A stretch of 33,019 nucleotides of DNA, taken from positions 334,681-367,699 of the forward strand of contig NZ_LUKZ01000009.1 of NCBI RefSeq assembly GCF_001633105.1. The letters run 5' to 3'. The notes beneath the pieces are model-generated. The model was not told the DNA's origin. It did not search any database and saw only the letters and a list, made by a program, of their open reading frames with translations. Positions 1 to 11,182 of the stretch are shown in pieces; positions within the stretch are counted from its first letter, which is position 1; every line of letters begins with the position of its first letter. The translations under genes were made by a program, and so were the position numbers. The DNA comes from Acidovorax sp. GW101-3H11 (lineage in GTDB: Bacteria > Pseudomonadota > Gammaproteobacteria > Burkholderiales > Burkholderiaceae_C).

Positions 1-53
1 CGCAGGCATTGGATTTGGTAACGTTCGCTTTGGCTCAGATGGGTGTAGTTCAT
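1..53 (-). CDS. IS30-family transposase, N-terminal fragment (runs off window)
   Basis: Reading the minus strand from an ATG at 53 gives MNYTHLSQSERYQIQCL before the window ends. The pattern M-x-Y-T-x-L-x-x-x-E/Q-R-Y-Q-I is the typical start of IS30-family transposases, which begin with a helix-turn-helix DNA-binding region. Only 17 codons are visible, so the DDE catalytic domain cannot be checked. The gene points away from the adhesin gene. The call rests on family resemblance recalled from memory; another small helix-turn-helix protein is possible but less likely. Confidence 0.6.
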   Translation of the reverse strand, partial: MNYTHLSQSERYQIQCL

Positions 54-160
54 GGTGCACTTGGGTTGACTGGCAGGTCACACAAGTCATCTTCACTTAC
101 TTGTCTGGGCCTACCTTTGGGCTGCGTGCACTTCGTTGTTTAAACCGCCACTGAAAACCC
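1..160 (-). mobile_element. Probable end of an IS30-like insertion sequence (partial)
   Basis: The transposase start at 53 implies that the upstream terminal inverted repeat of the element lies between 54 and about 160, just before the adhesin terminator at 163-198. The exact edge cannot be fixed because the other end of the element is outside the window. The stretch 54-160 contains no other gene that I can support. Confidence 0.4.
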
Positions 161-162
161 AA

Positions 163-198
163 TAGAAAAGGCCCTCACGCAGCGAAGCGCAAGGGCCT
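163..198 (-). terminator. Rho-independent terminator of the adhesin gene
   Basis: On the minus strand the arms AGGCCCT (198-192) and AGGGCCT (175-169) pair, with a short inner GCGC/GCGT stem and a TTCGCT loop. A TTTT run follows at 169-166. It lies about 60 nt after the adhesin stop codon, so it most likely ends that transcript. Confidence 0.8.
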
Positions 199-258
199 GA
201 AGGCAAGGGCCACAGCGGCCGGAGGCGCCTGGAACACCGTCCCAGGCACGTGGCGTGG

Positions 259-3200
259 TCAGTCGTCGTTCGGCTTGACCTCGATGGTCGCCACGCTGGG
301 CGCCCCCAAGGCCAGGTCCACGGCCAGGGCTGCTGGCGTGGTGTCTTCCACCACCACCGTCTGCGATGCGCCGCCGCCCGCAGGCCCGTTGCTGTCGAGC
401 GTGACGGTGGTGTCGCCTGCGACGGCCGCGGGGGGCAGGCTGGCCAGCAGGTCGCCACCATCGTCCGCCAGCAGGTCGGCCACCTCGATCTTGTCGCCCT
501 CGGCCAGGTCCTTGACGACATCCTTGTCGGTGCCGCCGGGGGTGCTGTCCGCCAGGTTGATCTTGATCGTGTCGTCGCCATCCCCGCCAGTGAGTGTGTC
601 GCTGCCTTTCCCGCCCACCAGGGTATCGTTCCCCTTGCCGCCGTCCAGCGTGTCGTTGCCTGCCTGGCCGTCGAGCTTGTCATCGCCATCGCCGCCCTTG
701 ACCACGTCATCGCCCTTGCCAGCCTGCACAGTGTCGTGGCCAGCACTGCCCACAATGGTCTCGGAAGCATCGCCACCCTTGATGGCCAGGCCGCCCTTGG
801 CGGGATCGGACAGGTCCACCTTGTCACCATCGAGCGTAGTGTTGGTATCAATCACCACCTTCACGTCGATGGGTTCGGCCAGCTTGTCACCATCGCCATC
901 CACCACCACCGCCTGGAAGTTGATCCACACCTGGTCGGCGTAGACCGGCGTAATGACCGGGGGCTTGGTCACGGTTTCGGTGTAGGTCAAGGTCATGGCG
1001 TCCGTCACGCGGTACTCCGTCCCGTCCTTGGCCGCGAACTGCACCGTGTTGAAGGTCGTCGTGCCGCTGGGGTCCACGCCGACGGGTGTTTCCACGCTGG
1101 CGTTCCCGCTGTTCGTGTTGTTGCCCGAGGTCGTCCCCTGGATGTCCATCGGCGACCCCACAGGCGTGGTCGTGTTGGCTGCAGTGACGACGGCGGTTTC
1201 CTTCTTGCCCAGGTGGTCCAGCTCGAAGCCCGCAGAGGTCACAGCCAGCCGGGTTCCATCGGCCTTGAAGAACTCGATGACCAGCCGCTCCCCGGCGCCA
1301 TCCCCTTCCTTGATGGCATCGGACTGGGAGTCTTCCTCTTCGCCCACGGAACTCTTGTTGCCGATGTAGTTGTCTCCCACACCAAAGCCCCCACCACCGT
1401 TGCCGCCGCCCGTGGACGACCAGTTGACGTCCTCGCCGCTGGTCGAAGGGCCAAAGGTGGTGTCGTCTTTCTTCACCTCCCAATCACCATCCCGCTGCCG
1501 CTCGACCTCGTTGACGATGGTCTTATCCTTCTCGGCGGAAATCTGCATGTAAACGCCCGTGGCGGAATCCACATACCGCGCCGCGTCCTCCTTGCCCCCA
1601 GAAGACGACTGGGTGTAGTTGTCGGGCTTGTACACCTTGTCCTGCGTGCTGTTGCCAAAGGTCACCGTCTTGGACACCGTTGTTGTGCCACCAGGAACTT
1701 CCGTGACTCCCACCTGCACCTTGTCAGCCACGGCCACCATGTTGGTGACATAGCTCGTGGTGCCATCGGCGTTCACCACGCCTTCCACCGTGAAGGCCGT
1801 CTTGATCTCCCCGCAGTCTTCGTACACCGCCTTGATGGTGCCGTCGGAGGTGGCCTGGTAATACACCTTGTTGCCATCCACCGTCATCACCGTGGACTGC
1901 ACCGAGCCCCCTTGCATGTAAGACAGGGACACATAGCGCAGCGACGAGCCGCCCACGGACTCCGTCGTGGTGGCGGCCATGTTCACGTCCGCCCCCACCA
2001 CATCGGCACCGACGCGGGCACCCAGGTCGGCGACGACCTCGCCCACACCGCTGTTGGCGACCAGCGTGTCCTGCGTGCCTCCTACGTAGACCGGCGCATC
2101 GTCCTGGATCTTGATGTTGAAGCCCTGCACTTCGGTCTCGCCGCCCTCGGTCTTGTTGGCCACCAGTTGCAGGTACAGGTTTTCTTCGCCGCTTTCGGTG
2201 TAGGCGTGGTCCACCTGGCCCTTCAGCTCCAGCTTGTACTGGCCGCTGTCGTCAATGGTGGCCACGGCCACCGTGCGCACATCTGCGCCCGCCCCCGCCA
2301 CACCCGTCAGCGTCTTGCCATCGCCCGACACCGTCCAGCGCACCTCGTCGCCGGCAGAGGTGATCTTCTGCACCGGCACCCCCAGCGTGTAGGTGGCGCC
2401 GCCCATGCCCAGCGTGCCTGTGGTGTCGGTGGTGTGCGGGCTGCTGTCCACATTGCCTGTGGCCAGGCCGTCTTCGTAGACCATACCCAGGCCCTGGGTA
2501 CTCAGCTCATGGCCCGTGTCGATGGTCAGCGTGGCACTGTCGGTGTCGCCATCGCCGTCCTTCATCTGGTAGCTGAACTGGTCCTTGGAGCCGGTCTCCA
2601 CATACTCTTCAAAGCTGACGGCCTTCACAAAATAATCTGAGCTGTCGCTGCCTTTGTCGCCCGCCAGGTAGTCCACGCCAGAGAACACCACGTTCTGGAA
2701 GGCAATCGGGTGGCCATCGGCACCCAGCACCTCGATCTCGACCTGGCCCTGGTGCACAGGGTCGCTGCCGTTCGCGCCGTTCTGGAACAGCGAACCGCCG
2801 ATCATCCCCTCGCCCACCTTGTTGCCTGCGGCGTCGAAAGCCTCCCAGCGGCCGGTTTCGCCGTTGTTGCCCGTCTGGCCCGATTCGTTCTGGAACAGGT
2901 TGGAGATGTCCACCACCGCCCGCACCGCCATCTTGCCCAGGTCCACCGACAGGGCTTCCGTACCCTGGGAGGGCGAATACCCCACCTGCTCGGGCGTGCT
3001 CGCCCCCACGTCGCCCGGCACGGGCTCGGTCGGGTCGTCCACCCCCGCGCCGTTGCCCTGGCTGGTGACCACGGCACCGCCGGTCTGCGCCGGGCTGGGG
3101 TTGGTGATGAGCTGCTCGCCCAGGTTCGTGGTGTAGGGCTTGCCGTAGTCGAAGGCATCGGTCCCGGCAGGCACTGCCACCCCACCACCCAGCTGGATGG

Positions 3201-6200
3201 TCGTCTGGTGGCCGGTGTAGGTGTAGTCCCCGTCGGATTCCATGGTGAGCGTGCCGTACTGGCCCGCCACTGTGGCGCTGCCGCCGCTGGCGACAGCCGT
3301 GCCGGGGGGCCACACCGCACCTTCGGCACCGGCGCGCACCTGGACCACCTCTGCCTTGGCGCCGTCCTGCATGCCTTCGTGCTGGTCTTTTCCGGCCAGG
3401 CCCGAGGTGGTGCCCACACCGGTCAGCACGTTGCCTGTGGCCTCCAAACGGTCCACAACCCACTGCGTGCCATCGGTATCGTCCAAAGCCACCGGGCCAT
3501 CATCGGCAATGAACAGCATCCGGCCCACGTCGATGCTGGCATCGACCTTATCGCCATCGCCGTCAACGGCGGTGAGCTGCAGGCCAATCTTGCCCGCCAT
3601 GCCCGCTTGCACTTCGTTCGAGTCGCCCGGTGTGGAATGCACCACCGTGCGCTGCTGGTCGAAGGTCACCTCGCCCGTGGCAGCATCGATGGACAGCGTG
3701 AAGACGGTTTTCTGCACACCATCCACCACCACAAAGCCAATCACCGAGCCGCCGGGGCCGCTCTTGAGCAGCACATCCGAGGGCTGGCCGTTGGAGTAGA
3801 GCGCGGTATCGCGGAAGCCCGAAGAGCTGCCTTCACCGCCATTGAGCACCAGGCCGTACACCTTGCTGTTCAGCGTGGCGGCACCGTCTGCCCCATAGCT
3901 CACTGTGAAGCGTGTGGACCCGAGATCGGACTCCGCATCGACATCCAGGAAGCTGTCGTCCACCAGCAGCGGCATGGAGACATTGAGCATGACGTCGTTG
4001 TAGTCACCGTCACCGCCACCGTAGATATCTTCCCAGTTCTGATTGCCCGTGACGGAGCCCACGGCCACCGTGTTCACATGCGACAGGCCGTCGAGATTCA
4101 AATTGCTGTTGTCGAACAACGCGGGTGCCCCCTGGCCCGAGAGCGGAGAGCCTCCCACGTTCGCCACCCATTGGCCGTTACCATCCTTGGTGAAGCTCAC
4201 CGGGGTGTTGTTGCCCAGCGCGCCATTGAGGCTGTCGCCATTGGGAATCATGAAGAAGCCGACCTGGCCAGGCAACACGCCGGGCGGCAGGGTGACGCTG
4301 GTCACCGGCTGGTTCTTCACGTTGTCCCAGACCACCATGCCGGCAGTGGGCTCGCCACTGCCATTCTTGATGTAGTAGCCCCAGGTGTTGTTGTACCCGG
4401 CGTCACTGCCCACCAGTTGCACCGTGATGCCTGGAACGGGGTCGGGATCCACCGTGGTGATGACGGGGATGTCGTCCTTGACGCTAACACCCAGCTCCAC
4501 ACCGATGGAGTCGCCATCGCGGTCTTCGCCCACGATCTGCACGCGGCCCAGGTTCAGCGTGTCCTCGCCCTGCGCCGAGTGGGTCAGTGCACCGGTCACC
4601 GTGAGCGTGTATTCACCGTTAGCCTTGACCTCCAGCACGGCAGCCGCTCCCGTCGCGCCGGTTTGCGCCTGGCCCGCTGCATTGAAATACACCTTGCCGC
4701 CGGAAACACCATCCACGGCCACGGTGACGCCACCAAACTGCACACCCGTGACCTTGCCGAAGCCATCCGCACCCCAGCTGACAGCCCCGGTCATGACGCG
4801 CACGCCGGTGGATGCCTCCAGCTGGGCTCCGTTGACGAGATCGCTGGCATCGCGTTCGTCGTTGCCGATCTTCGCGCCATCGCGCATGGCAGATTCTTCC
4901 TCCAGCATCGCCGTCAGCACCACGGCCTGAGAGGTTCCCTCCACCAGCTTCGCAACGGGTGCATCGTCCTCCAGCGAGACCTTGAGGGCCATGGAGTCGG
5001 TAAGGCCGGTGGCCGGGTTGGCGGGCCGGTCGTTGGCGATGACGGTGAAGTTCAGCTCCTTCACGTCGCCGTCGGTGCTCGTCCCAGCGGCCGGGCGGGC
5101 GTGATCGACCGGGCCCAGCAGAACAACATTGCTGGTGTAGCCACTGTCGTAGCTGCCGCCAATGGTCACCTTGATGATGGCGGTGTCGCCCACCTTGCCC
5201 ACGAGTTCGGTGCCAGCGGCATTGGGCACCCACTGGATGGCCACACCGCCGGAGGTCAGCACAGGCAAGGGGCCCGTGGTGTCAAAGCGCACCGACACGG
5301 TGTCGCCGATGTCCGGGTCCGCCACGCCAAAACTGGCGGAGTCCGTGGTGCTCTGGCCGGGGTTCTCGCGGTTGCCCTGCGCCAGGGCGTCTTCCTGCAC
5401 GCTCACGGCAATCTGGTCAGCGTTCGCCCCGGAGTAGCGCGACACTTCGCCTTCGTCCTTGTTGCCATCGCCGTCCTTGTCGATCCATATCTGGGTCGTC
5501 TGGTCGTTGCCGGTCACGAACTCGGGCGCATCGTTGACGCCTTGTACCGTCACGCGCACGTTGGCCACATCGGTGTCGCCGTCTGCGTCCTTCATCTGGT
5601 AGTTGAACTGGTCGGTCAGCGTGGCCCCGGCGCCCAGGGCCATGGCCTTGAGGTTGTCGAGGGTGTAGGACACGGTACCGTCGGTCGTGATCTTGAGCGC
5701 ACCCATGGTGCCCGTGGCATCCAGCGACGGGCCGGTGAGATCGGTGGTGTCGTACGACCGGTCGCCTCCAGAGCGTGTGAACACCACACTGGCAGTGCCG
5801 CCGTCGGCCTTGGCCTCATAGGCATCGTTGCTGAGCACGCTGCCCAGCGCATGGCTTGTGGTGCCCGTGGCACCGGCTGTGGCCACCAGGTTGCGGGCAT
5901 CGTCCGCAGCCACGGGCCCGGTGTCCTGGAAGTTGATCTGCCGACCAATGTCGTAAGTGGCCACGTTGGACTTGTCGCCATCGCCGTCCTTGGCCTGCGC
6001 CGTCAGCTGGATCACGCCACCGCCGATGTTGACGATCTCGTGCGGATCGTTGGTGGGGTGCACCACCGCACGGAACTGCTCCACCGTCACCTGGCCGTTG
6101 TTGGCCGCATCGCCGGCCACCGTGACCTTGAACACATTGGTCTGGACACCACCGATGAGGATGTAGCCCACGGCTGCGCCGCCCTCCATCTTCACCAGCA

Positions 6201-9200
6201 CGGTAGAACCCGTTGCGGTGTCCTTCAGGGCAGATGCCTGCCCCTGGGCACCCACGCTCAGGCCAAACGTCTTGCTGCCCGTGGCAGCAGCGCCGTCCGC
6301 CCCGAAGCTGAACTGGAAGCTGCCCGAAAGCGCCTTGCCGTCCGTGTCAGAGCTGGTGCCTGCATCGGCCTCGGCATCCTTCACCAGCAGCGGCACGTTC
6401 CAGTTCAGGTTCAGGTTGACGTCGTCATAGTCCTTGTCCGAACTGGTGGAAGTGATCTTGAGGTCTTCCCAGTTGAAGTTGCCCTTGCTGCCCTGGCCGG
6501 CCGAGGTTCCGGAGGGAGTCTGCTGCACATGCGACTGGCCGTCGCTGTTGAGCCGCTGGTCCGAGAAATAGACCGGCGCGCCGTCGCCCGACAGGGCAAC
6601 GCCTCCTACAAAGGCCGTCCACTTTCCGTTGACCTGCTGGAAGGACACGGCCTGCGTATCTCCCAGTGTGCCGTTGCGGCCGTCCCCGTTGGGAATGATG
6701 AAGAAACCGATCTGGTCCGCCGTGACCCCTGTGGGCAGCGACACCGCCGCATTGCCCTCGGTCTTGACGTTGTCCCAGAGCACCATGCCGCCTTTGGAGG
6801 TGTCGATCGTACCGTCGGGATTCTTGAAGTAGTAGCCGAAGCTGTTGTTGTAGCCCGCCTCGCCGCCTTTGTACTCGACCGTGAAACCATGTGCCGCCAC
6901 AGGCACGGCTTCGGACACCGTCACGATGGGTACATCGTCCTTGATCGATGCATTGAGTTCCACGCCGATGGTGTCGCCATCGCCGTCCTGGCCCATGAAC
7001 ATGATTCTGGGCAGGTTCAGCAGATCCTCGCCCTGCGAGGAGTGCTTGAGTGCCGACAGCACCTGGAACTGGTAGGCCCCGGTTTCTGCATTCACCGTCA
7101 GCACAGCGGCGCCGCTGGTGGCCCCTGCCGCCAGCGCCTTGCCGTTCTGGTCGAAGTACACCGTCACCACGCCGCTCACCGGGCTGTAACTGTTTTCGGT
7201 CAAGAACCCGGTCTGCACCTTGATGCCCGTGAGGCCGCCGAACTGGTCAGCCCCCCACTTCACCGCGCCCTGGAAGCCCGTGGCGTCGGACTTCACGTAG
7301 CTCAGGTCAGGGTTCTCGGTTTCGTTGTTGCCCAGCGTGCCGCCGCCCGACACGGGCACCGACTCTTCTTCCACCAGGACACTGAGCTTGACAACCTTGC
7401 CGTCCACCTTGGCGTGCTCGGGCACGTCATCCTGGATCTTGGCGTACAGGTCCACCCCGATGCGGTCACCGTCGCCGTCCACCCCCACGAAAGTCACCGT
7501 GGGCAGCAGCAGCAGGTTTTCGCCCCAGCCCGCCTCGTGGTTCAGAGGTCCGATCACCGTCAGGCTGTAACCGCCGGAAGCTCCGTCGATCTCCAGCGCC
7601 ACGGAGCGAGGCGTTGTGGTGTCGCCATCGGCAATGGGCTGGCCGTCGCGGTCCAGGTACACCGTGGCGCCTGCATTGCCCACGGCATATTCCTGGCCCG
7701 CAATCCGCACCGCCACCACACCACCAAACTGGTCAGCCCCCCAGCGCACGACACCGGTCATGGACTGGTTGCCGGTGGAGGCGCTCAGCGGGTCAAAGAA
7801 CCCGGTTTCATTGTTGCCAATCACGCCGCCATCGCCGTTCGATGCGGACTCTTCTTCCAGCAGCGCAAGCAGTGGCACAGGAACGCCCAGCACCTTCACG
7901 TGCACCGGGACATCGTCCTGCACCCGGGTCTCCAGGGCCACGGTGATGGGGTCGCCGTCGCCGTCTTCGCCCATCAGGCGCACGGTTTCAAGGTTGAGCC
8001 AATCTTCGCCCTGCACCACGGTCCCACCGGCCGCATGGTTCATGGTGGCCAGCACGGTCAGGGTGTAGCTGCCCGAGGCTTCCACCAGCAAGCTGGCTGC
8101 AGCACCCTCGGGCCGGGCACCACCGGGGCCCGAAGGAATCACGGAGCCATCGGCGCCAAACCAGACGGTCTGGCCGACCGGTACCACGCTGGCACCTTCG
8201 CCGCTGCCCACACGCACGCCGGTGAGCTGGCCGAAACCATCGGCACCCCAGTTGATGGCGCCATTGATCTGGGTGAGCCCACCATTGGCCGTGGAGGTGA
8301 GCGGCAGGTCGTTCTCGTCGTTGCCGATCTTGCTGCCATCGACGCGCACGGACTCTTCCTCGGCGTCCAGCGACAGGCTGGGCTCCAGCCCTGCTTGCAG
8401 GTACTGGTTTTCACCGCCCTCTTCGGGCCATTCTTCCCCGTCGTTGCCGTAGCGATAGACCGGCACGTCGTCGCCAAACAGCAGCCGCCCACCCAGGTCC
8501 AGCGCGGCCATCACGGTGTCGTCGTCGTTGTCCGTGGCGGCCAGCACCACGGAAAGCACGCCCTTGCCAATGGCCTGCAGCTCGTCCTGCCCGCCTTCCA
8601 CGCCGTCGGGCGTGGCATGGCGAATGGCGCCCGTCTGGGTCATGACCACAGCACCCGTCTGCGGATCCATCTGCAGCGTGAGGATCACATTGCCACTGCC
8701 GTCGCGCCCCACCACTTCGCCGGGGTTGCCGGTGGCGCTGAGCATGATCTCGGTGTTGGTGCCGGTGGCATACAGTCCCGTCGCGCCGCCGTTGCCGATC
8801 TGGAAGGCAAAAGCGTAGCCATCGGGCGTCTTCTCTCCCTCACCCTCACTGCCTCCGCCAGGACGCAGCTTGGGACCATCGGCGCCAAAGGACACCACAA
8901 ACGCCGTGCCGTTGAAGGTGTTGCTGTCGGTGTCCGCGTCGGGCCCTTGTGGGTTGTTTTCGGTTCCTTCGGCGCCGGTGTTGGTGGCCTGGTTCACGCC
9001 ACGGTCCGAGGTCATGAGCGTGGGGATGCCTTCGGTGCTGGAATCGATCACGGGGATGTCGTCCTGCACGGACATGCCCACCTCGGCCGTGAACGCCCCA
9101 CCTTCGCCCGTGAAACCATTGATGGTCACCGTGGGCAGGAACAGCATGTTCTCTGCAGGCAGGTCTGGGCCGCTTGCATGCTGCAGCGGACCGACCACCG

Positions 9201-10161
9201 TCAGCGTATAGCTACCGCTGGAGGTGATGACCAGCAGGACCGCCGGGGGCGTCGGATCGCCCTGCGGTACGGGTTGGCCCAAGGCATTGAAGTAGATGGT
9301 CACGCCTTCTGTCGTGACAGGCACAGGCGCAAAGCCCGGCACGCTGATGGAAAAAATGCTGCCACCGCCCAAGTCGAACGTCCCTTGCTGGTAGCTGTAG
9401 AGGCCTTCGTCCTCATCATTGCCAATCACACCGTTCACACTGCGGCTACCGCGACCAGAGGGAACAGACTCTTCTTCGAGTGTGATGTTCAGGTTCACCC
9501 GCACCGGCTCGGGCGATGGGGGAGGGGGAGGAGGCGACACAGGTGGAGGGCCGGGTGGGGGAGGTGCAGGTGGTGGGGGGGGTGCAGGCACCGGAGGATT
9601 TGGGGCTGGTGGCGGAGCGGGAGGCACGGGCGTGGGGGCCGGTGCGGGCGCAGGCGCCGGTGCGGGCGTATCGAGCGCCAGTACCGCCAGCGGATTCACA
9701 TCGATGTCCGGCGACGACTGGGGCGTGAAGCTGTACAGATAGGCCAGAGGGTCCACCCCCTCGAAGATGCGCAGCAGCTGCACAAAGCTGCTGCCCTCGC
9801 CTTCACCACCACCGCCGCCACCCAGGCCGGCCGCCGTGGCTTCCAGCTGGTCGCTCAGGTCGCCGCCACGCTCCAGCGCCTGGATCACGGTGTCGATGGT
9901 CCCCTGGGCCACGCTGGCATCCTGCGCCGTGGGGCGCTCGGCGGTCTGCGTAACACTTTCGTCGAGCTTGATGTTCTGCTCGGGCGCCACGGCCAGCACC
10001 TTGCCGTCGTCCATCAGCAGCTCCACCCTGGAGCCCGCCGGGGTCTGGACCACCTCCCCTTTTTGCAGAATGTCCCCCGCTTTGAGGGCGCGGCGATTGC
10101 CATTGGCATCGACCGCAAAGGCTGTGCCGGTCACGGCAACGACGGTGGCGATTTGAGACAT
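259..10161 (-). CDS. Giant RTX adhesin with LapA-type retention module
   Basis: This 3300-residue protein looks like a type I secreted biofilm adhesin held in the outer membrane. Residues 1-145 resemble the LapA retention module, with a TAAG motif at 109-112, the dialanine site cut by the periplasmic protease LapG in that family. A Pro/Ala-rich linker follows at about 164-221. At least five modules contain an EEES motif (near 227, 600, 769, 932 and 1754), each ending in a DDVP or DDIP motif, as in T1SS-143/DUF5801 repeats. Two DUF4114-like modules (about 1097-1254 and 1917-2064) contain YNN and DYNDV/DYDDV motifs. A VCBS-like stretch lies near 1414-1560. RTX nonapeptides (GGxGxD type) occupy about 3127-3199, before an acidic/hydrophobic C-terminal secretion signal. 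The ATG has a GGAG ribosome binding site 7 nt upstream. Exporter genes lie upstream on the same strand. The ligand is unknown. Confidence 0.93.
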   Translation of the reverse strand: MSQIATVVAVTGTAFAVDANGNRRALKAGDILQKGEVVQTPAGSRVELLMDDGKVLAVAPEQNIKLDESVTQTAERPTAQDASVAQGTIDTVIQALERGGDLSDQLEATAAGLGGGGGGEGEGSSFVQLLRIFEGVDPLAYLYSFTPQSSPDIDVNPLAVLALDTPAPAPAPAPAPTPVPPAPPPAPNPPVPAPPPPPAPPPPGPPPVSPPPPPPSPEPVRVNLNITLEEESVPSGRGSRSVNGVIGNDEDEGLYSYQQGTFDLGGGSIFSISVPGFAPVPVTTEGVTIYFNALGQPVPQGDPTPPAVLLVITSSGSYTLTVVGPLQHASGPDLPAENMLFLPTVTINGFTGEGGAFTAEVGMSVQDDIPVIDSSTEGIPTLMTSDRGVNQATNTGAEGTENNPQGPDADTDSNTFNGTAFVVSFGADGPKLRPGGGSEGEGEKTPDGYAFAFQIGNGGATGLYATGTNTEIMLSATGNPGEVVGRDGSGNVILTLQMDPQTGAVVMTQTGAIRHATPDGVEGGQDELQAIGKGVLSVVLAATDNDDDTVMAALDLGGRLLFGDDVPVYRYGNDGEEWPEEGGENQYLQAGLEPSLSLDAEEESVRVDGSKIGNDENDLPLTSTANGGLTQINGAINWGADGFGQLTGVRVGSGEGASVVPVGQTVWFGADGSVIPSGPGGARPEGAAASLLVEASGSYTLTVLATMNHAAGGTVVQGEDWLNLETVRLMGEDGDGDPITVALETRVQDDVPVHVKVLGVPVPLLALLEEESASNGDGGVIGNNETGFFDPLSASTGNQSMTGVVRWGADQFGGVVAVRIAGQEYAVGNAGATVYLDRDGQPIADGDTTTPRSVALEIDGASGGYSLTVIGPLNHEAGWGENLLLLPTVTFVGVDGDGDRIGVDLYAKIQDDVPEHAKVDGKVVKLSVLVEEESVPVSGGGTLGNNETENPDLSYVKSDATGFQGAVKWGADQFGGLTGIKVQTGFLTENSYSPVSGVVTVYFDQNGKALAAGATSGAAVLTVNAETGAYQFQVLSALKHSSQGEDLLNLPRIMFMGQDGDGDTIGVELNASIKDDVPIVTVSEAVPVAAHGFTVEYKGGEAGYNNSFGYYFKNPDGTIDTSKGGMVLWDNVKTEGNAAVSLPTGVTADQIGFFIIPNGDGRNGTLGDTQAVSFQQVNGKWTAFVGGVALSGDGAPVYFSDQRLNSDGQSHVQQTPSGTSAGQGSKGNFNWEDLKITSTSSDKDYDDVNLNLNWNVPLLVKDAEADAGTSSDTDGKALSGSFQFSFGADGAAATGSKTFGLSVGAQGQASALKDTATGSTVLVKMEGGAAVGYILIGGVQTNVFKVTVAGDAANNGQVTVEQFRAVVHPTNDPHEIVNIGGGVIQLTAQAKDGDGDKSNVATYDIGRQINFQDTGPVAADDARNLVATAGATGTTSHALGSVLSNDAYEAKADGGTASVVFTRSGGDRSYDTTDLTGPSLDATGTMGALKITTDGTVSYTLDNLKAMALGAGATLTDQFNYQMKDADGDTDVANVRVTVQGVNDAPEFVTGNDQTTQIWIDKDGDGNKDEGEVSRYSGANADQIAVSVQEDALAQGNRENPGQSTTDSASFGVADPDIGDTVSVRFDTTGPLPVLTSGGVAIQWVPNAAGTELVGKVGDTAIIKVTIGGSYDSGYTSNVVLLGPVDHARPAAGTSTDGDVKELNFTVIANDRPANPATGLTDSMALKVSLEDDAPVAKLVEGTSQAVVLTAMLEEESAMRDGAKIGNDERDASDLVNGAQLEASTGVRVMTGAVSWGADGFGKVTGVQFGGVTVAVDGVSGGKVYFNAAGQAQTGATGAAAVLEVKANGEYTLTVTGALTHSAQGEDTLNLGRVQIVGEDRDGDSIGVELGVSVKDDIPVITTVDPDPVPGITVQLVGSDAGYNNTWGYYIKNGSGEPTAGMVVWDNVKNQPVTSVTLPPGVLPGQVGFFMIPNGDSLNGALGNNTPVSFTKDGNGQWVANVGGSPLSGQGAPALFDNSNLNLDGLSHVNTVAVGSVTGNQNWEDIYGGGDGDYNDVMLNVSMPLLVDDSFLDVDAESDLGSTRFTVSYGADGAATLNSKVYGLVLNGGEGSSSGFRDTALYSNGQPSDVLLKSGPGGSVIGFVVVDGVQKTVFTLSIDAATGEVTFDQQRTVVHSTPGDSNEVQAGMAGKIGLQLTAVDGDGDKVDASIDVGRMLFIADDGPVALDDTDGTQWVVDRLEATGNVLTGVGTTSGLAGKDQHEGMQDGAKAEVVQVRAGAEGAVWPPGTAVASGGSATVAGQYGTLTMESDGDYTYTGHQTTIQLGGGVAVPAGTDAFDYGKPYTTNLGEQLITNPSPAQTGGAVVTSQGNGAGVDDPTEPVPGDVGASTPEQVGYSPSQGTEALSVDLGKMAVRAVVDISNLFQNESGQTGNNGETGRWEAFDAAGNKVGEGMIGGSLFQNGANGSDPVHQGQVEIEVLGADGHPIAFQNVVFSGVDYLAGDKGSDSSDYFVKAVSFEEYVETGSKDQFSYQMKDGDGDTDSATLTIDTGHELSTQGLGMVYEDGLATGNVDSSPHTTDTTGTLGMGGATYTLGVPVQKITSAGDEVRWTVSGDGKTLTGVAGAGADVRTVAVATIDDSGQYKLELKGQVDHAYTESGEENLYLQLVANKTEGGETEVQGFNIKIQDDAPVYVGGTQDTLVANSGVGEVVADLGARVGADVVGADVNMAATTTESVGGSSLRYVSLSYMQGGSVQSTVMTVDGNKVYYQATSDGTIKAVYEDCGEIKTAFTVEGVVNADGTTSYVTNMVAVADKVQVGVTEVPGGTTTVSKTVTFGNSTQDKVYKPDNYTQSSSGGKEDAARYVDSATGVYMQISAEKDKTIVNEVERQRDGDWEVKKDDTTFGPSTSGEDVNWSSTGGGNGGGGFGVGDNYIGNKSSVGEEEDSQSDAIKEGDGAGERLVIEFFKADGTRLAVTSAGFELDHLGKKETAVVTAANTTTPVGSPMDIQGTTSGNNTNSGNASVETPVGVDPSGTTTFNTVQFAAKDGTEYRVTDAMTLTYTETVTKPPVITPVYADQVWINFQAVVVDGDGDKLAEPIDVKVVIDTNTTLDGDKVDLSDPAKGGLAIKGGDASETIVGSAGHDTVQAGKGDDVVKGGDGDDKLDGQAGNDTLDGGKGNDTLVGGKGSDTLTGGDGDDTIKINLADSTPGGTDKDVVKDLAEGDKIEVADLLADDGGDLLASLPPAAVAGDTTVTLDSNGPAGGGASQTVVVEDTTPAALAVDLALGAPSVATIEVKPNDD
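9633..9670 (-). repeat. (Ala-Pro)n coding repeat in adhesin linker
   Basis: A six-base-period, GC-only repeat encodes alternating Ala-Pro residues at the start of the proline-rich linker. Changes in repeat number would stay in frame and alter linker length only. Confidence 0.6.
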
Positions 10162-10306
10162 GAGAATGCTCCGGTGAACCAGAAACCTCTGCGCTTTTTT
10201 GCCCAGAAGAACGGCATGTGACTGATAGCTGTGAAGGCTACCGACAGGGCCTCTGGCTCACCATTGGACTTAGGTCCACTTTTGTGGGTCTGGCACCCCA
10301 AAGGTC
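10162..10306 (-). other. Adhesin leader / intergenic region
   Basis: These 145 nt separate the small upstream gene from the adhesin start. On the minus strand they hold a small hairpin (TGGAC-CTAA-GTCCA) and the GGAG ribosome binding site. I see no convincing sigma-70 promoter, terminator or c-di-GMP riboswitch. A weak similarity to the TAGCTATCA repeat family is present around 10217-10250. The adhesin could be co-transcribed with the upstream genes or have its own promoter here. Confidence 0.5.
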
Positions 10307-10552
10307 TCAAATTGTTTCGTTGCCCGAATCGTCTCCCAATAGATCCAGGCTATTGCTGAGCCGCGCCCGGGTCTCCTTGCGCTCCAGCAATTTGTTCTGC
10401 GCCGCCAACGGCAGGTCTGTAAAGCGGATGACGCCCCGGGCGATCAGCAGCTCGATCAGGTCTTCCGTGACCCGGGCCAGCCCCGCGTCCGAAGAACTCA
10501 AAAGATGGGTGTCTTTGGGGTGGGTGTCTTTGTCAGGCATGGCCATTGGCAC
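10307..10552 (-). CDS. Small conserved protein of unknown function in adhesin operon
   Basis: This is an 81-codon gene with a GTG at 10552; in-frame ATGs at 10546 and 10540 are alternative starts. It overlaps the end of the regulator gene by about 20 nt or less, suggesting translational coupling. The core reads RVTEDLIELLIARGVIRFTD followed by LPLAAQNKLLERK, predicted to be helical and without a membrane segment or signal peptide. From memory it resembles short proteins often labelled 'tryptophan synthase subunit beta-like' in Pseudomonas, a label with no known functional basis. Its place between the regulator and the adhesin suggests a role in that locus, which is inference. Confidence 0.75.
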   Translation of the reverse strand: MPMAMPDKDTHPKDTHLLSSSDAGLARVTEDLIELLIARGVIRFTDLPLAAQNKLLERKETRARLSNSLDLLGDDSGNETI

Positions 10553-11177
10553 CGTGGTTGAGACGCAGCACCAGCTGCACGCGGTCCCGCACCTGGAGTT
10601 TTTCGAAGGTGGCGCCCAGGTGGGCCTTCACCGTCCGCTCCGAAATGAAAAGTTTCTCGGCAATCTCCTTGTTGGAGAGCCCCCGGGCCACAGCCTGGGC
10701 CACCTCCAGCTCGCGCGAAGACAACAGTTGCTGCAGATCCTCCTGCCCTTGCGCCGGGGTCTGAGACGCCGTCAGACTCCAGGTGGCCGCTGCCAGCCGG
10801 GCCACCAGCGCAGGCCCGACCCACAGTCCCCCATGCTGCACGACCACTGCCACCTCCTGCAGCATTTCAGGGACTGCGAAGAGATGGCAGTAGGCGCGCG
10901 CGCCTTCGTTGATGGCGCGCAGCCCCTCGCGGTCCTCCGGCACTCCGGACACCACCACCACCCGGGCCGCAGGCGCCTGCGCCAGCACCGTGCGCAGCAA
11001 CTCCGGCCAATCGGAATACTCCGTGCTCAGCCACACGGCCGCAGGTGCGGCGTCTGCCTTCTGCAAGGCATCTACCAGGGCGGGCCGGTCGGCTTTGCCA
11101 AAACGGGCTCCCTGCGGGAAAGCCATCCACCAGCGGTCGGATGGCTGCACAGCGTCGCTGGCCAGAAAGTGGCGCAT
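10533..11177 (-). CDS. LuxR-type response regulator with degenerate receiver
   Basis: Residues about 151-207 form a GerE/LuxR helix-turn-helix (SSRELEVAQAVARGLSNKEI, then ERTVKAHL), so the protein should bind DNA. The N-terminal half has the length and hydrophobic strands of a receiver domain. However, the strand where the phospho-accepting Asp should sit reads AAVWLSTE, and the usual Lys region reads GARAYCHLF, so canonical phosphorylation appears lost. I prefer the ATG at 11177 because GGAGAGG lies 8 nt upstream; a GTG at 11186 that overlaps the exporter stop codon (GTGA) is the alternative. It lies between the exporter genes and the adhesin on the same strand, and so probably controls them (inference). 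Confidence 0.87.
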   Translation of the reverse strand: MRHFLASDAVQPSDRWWMAFPQGARFGKADRPALVDALQKADAAPAAVWLSTEYSDWPELLRTVLAQAPAARVVVVSGVPEDREGLRAINEGARAYCHLFAVPEMLQEVAVVVQHGGLWVGPALVARLAAATWSLTASQTPAQGQEDLQQLLSSRELEVAQAVARGLSNKEIAEKLFISERTVKAHLGATFEKLQVRDRVQLVLRLNHGANGHA

Positions 11178-11182
11178 GGGTT

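Noticed and set aside
250..2640. A 796-codon open frame on the plus strand
   Set aside because: Antisense to the RTX end of the adhesin; composition (Val/His/Gly) is that of a shadow frame and no motif is present.
2710..10221. A 2503-codon open frame on the plus strand opposite the adhesin
   Set aside because: It is rich in His, Arg and Ala, lacks any domain, and mirrors the codon bias of the adhesin; the RTX, retention-module and ribosome binding features all support the minus strand.
10162..10306. A c-di-GMP riboswitch in the adhesin leader
   Set aside because: It would make sense for a biofilm gene, but the conserved GEMM motifs and the two paired helices are not there.
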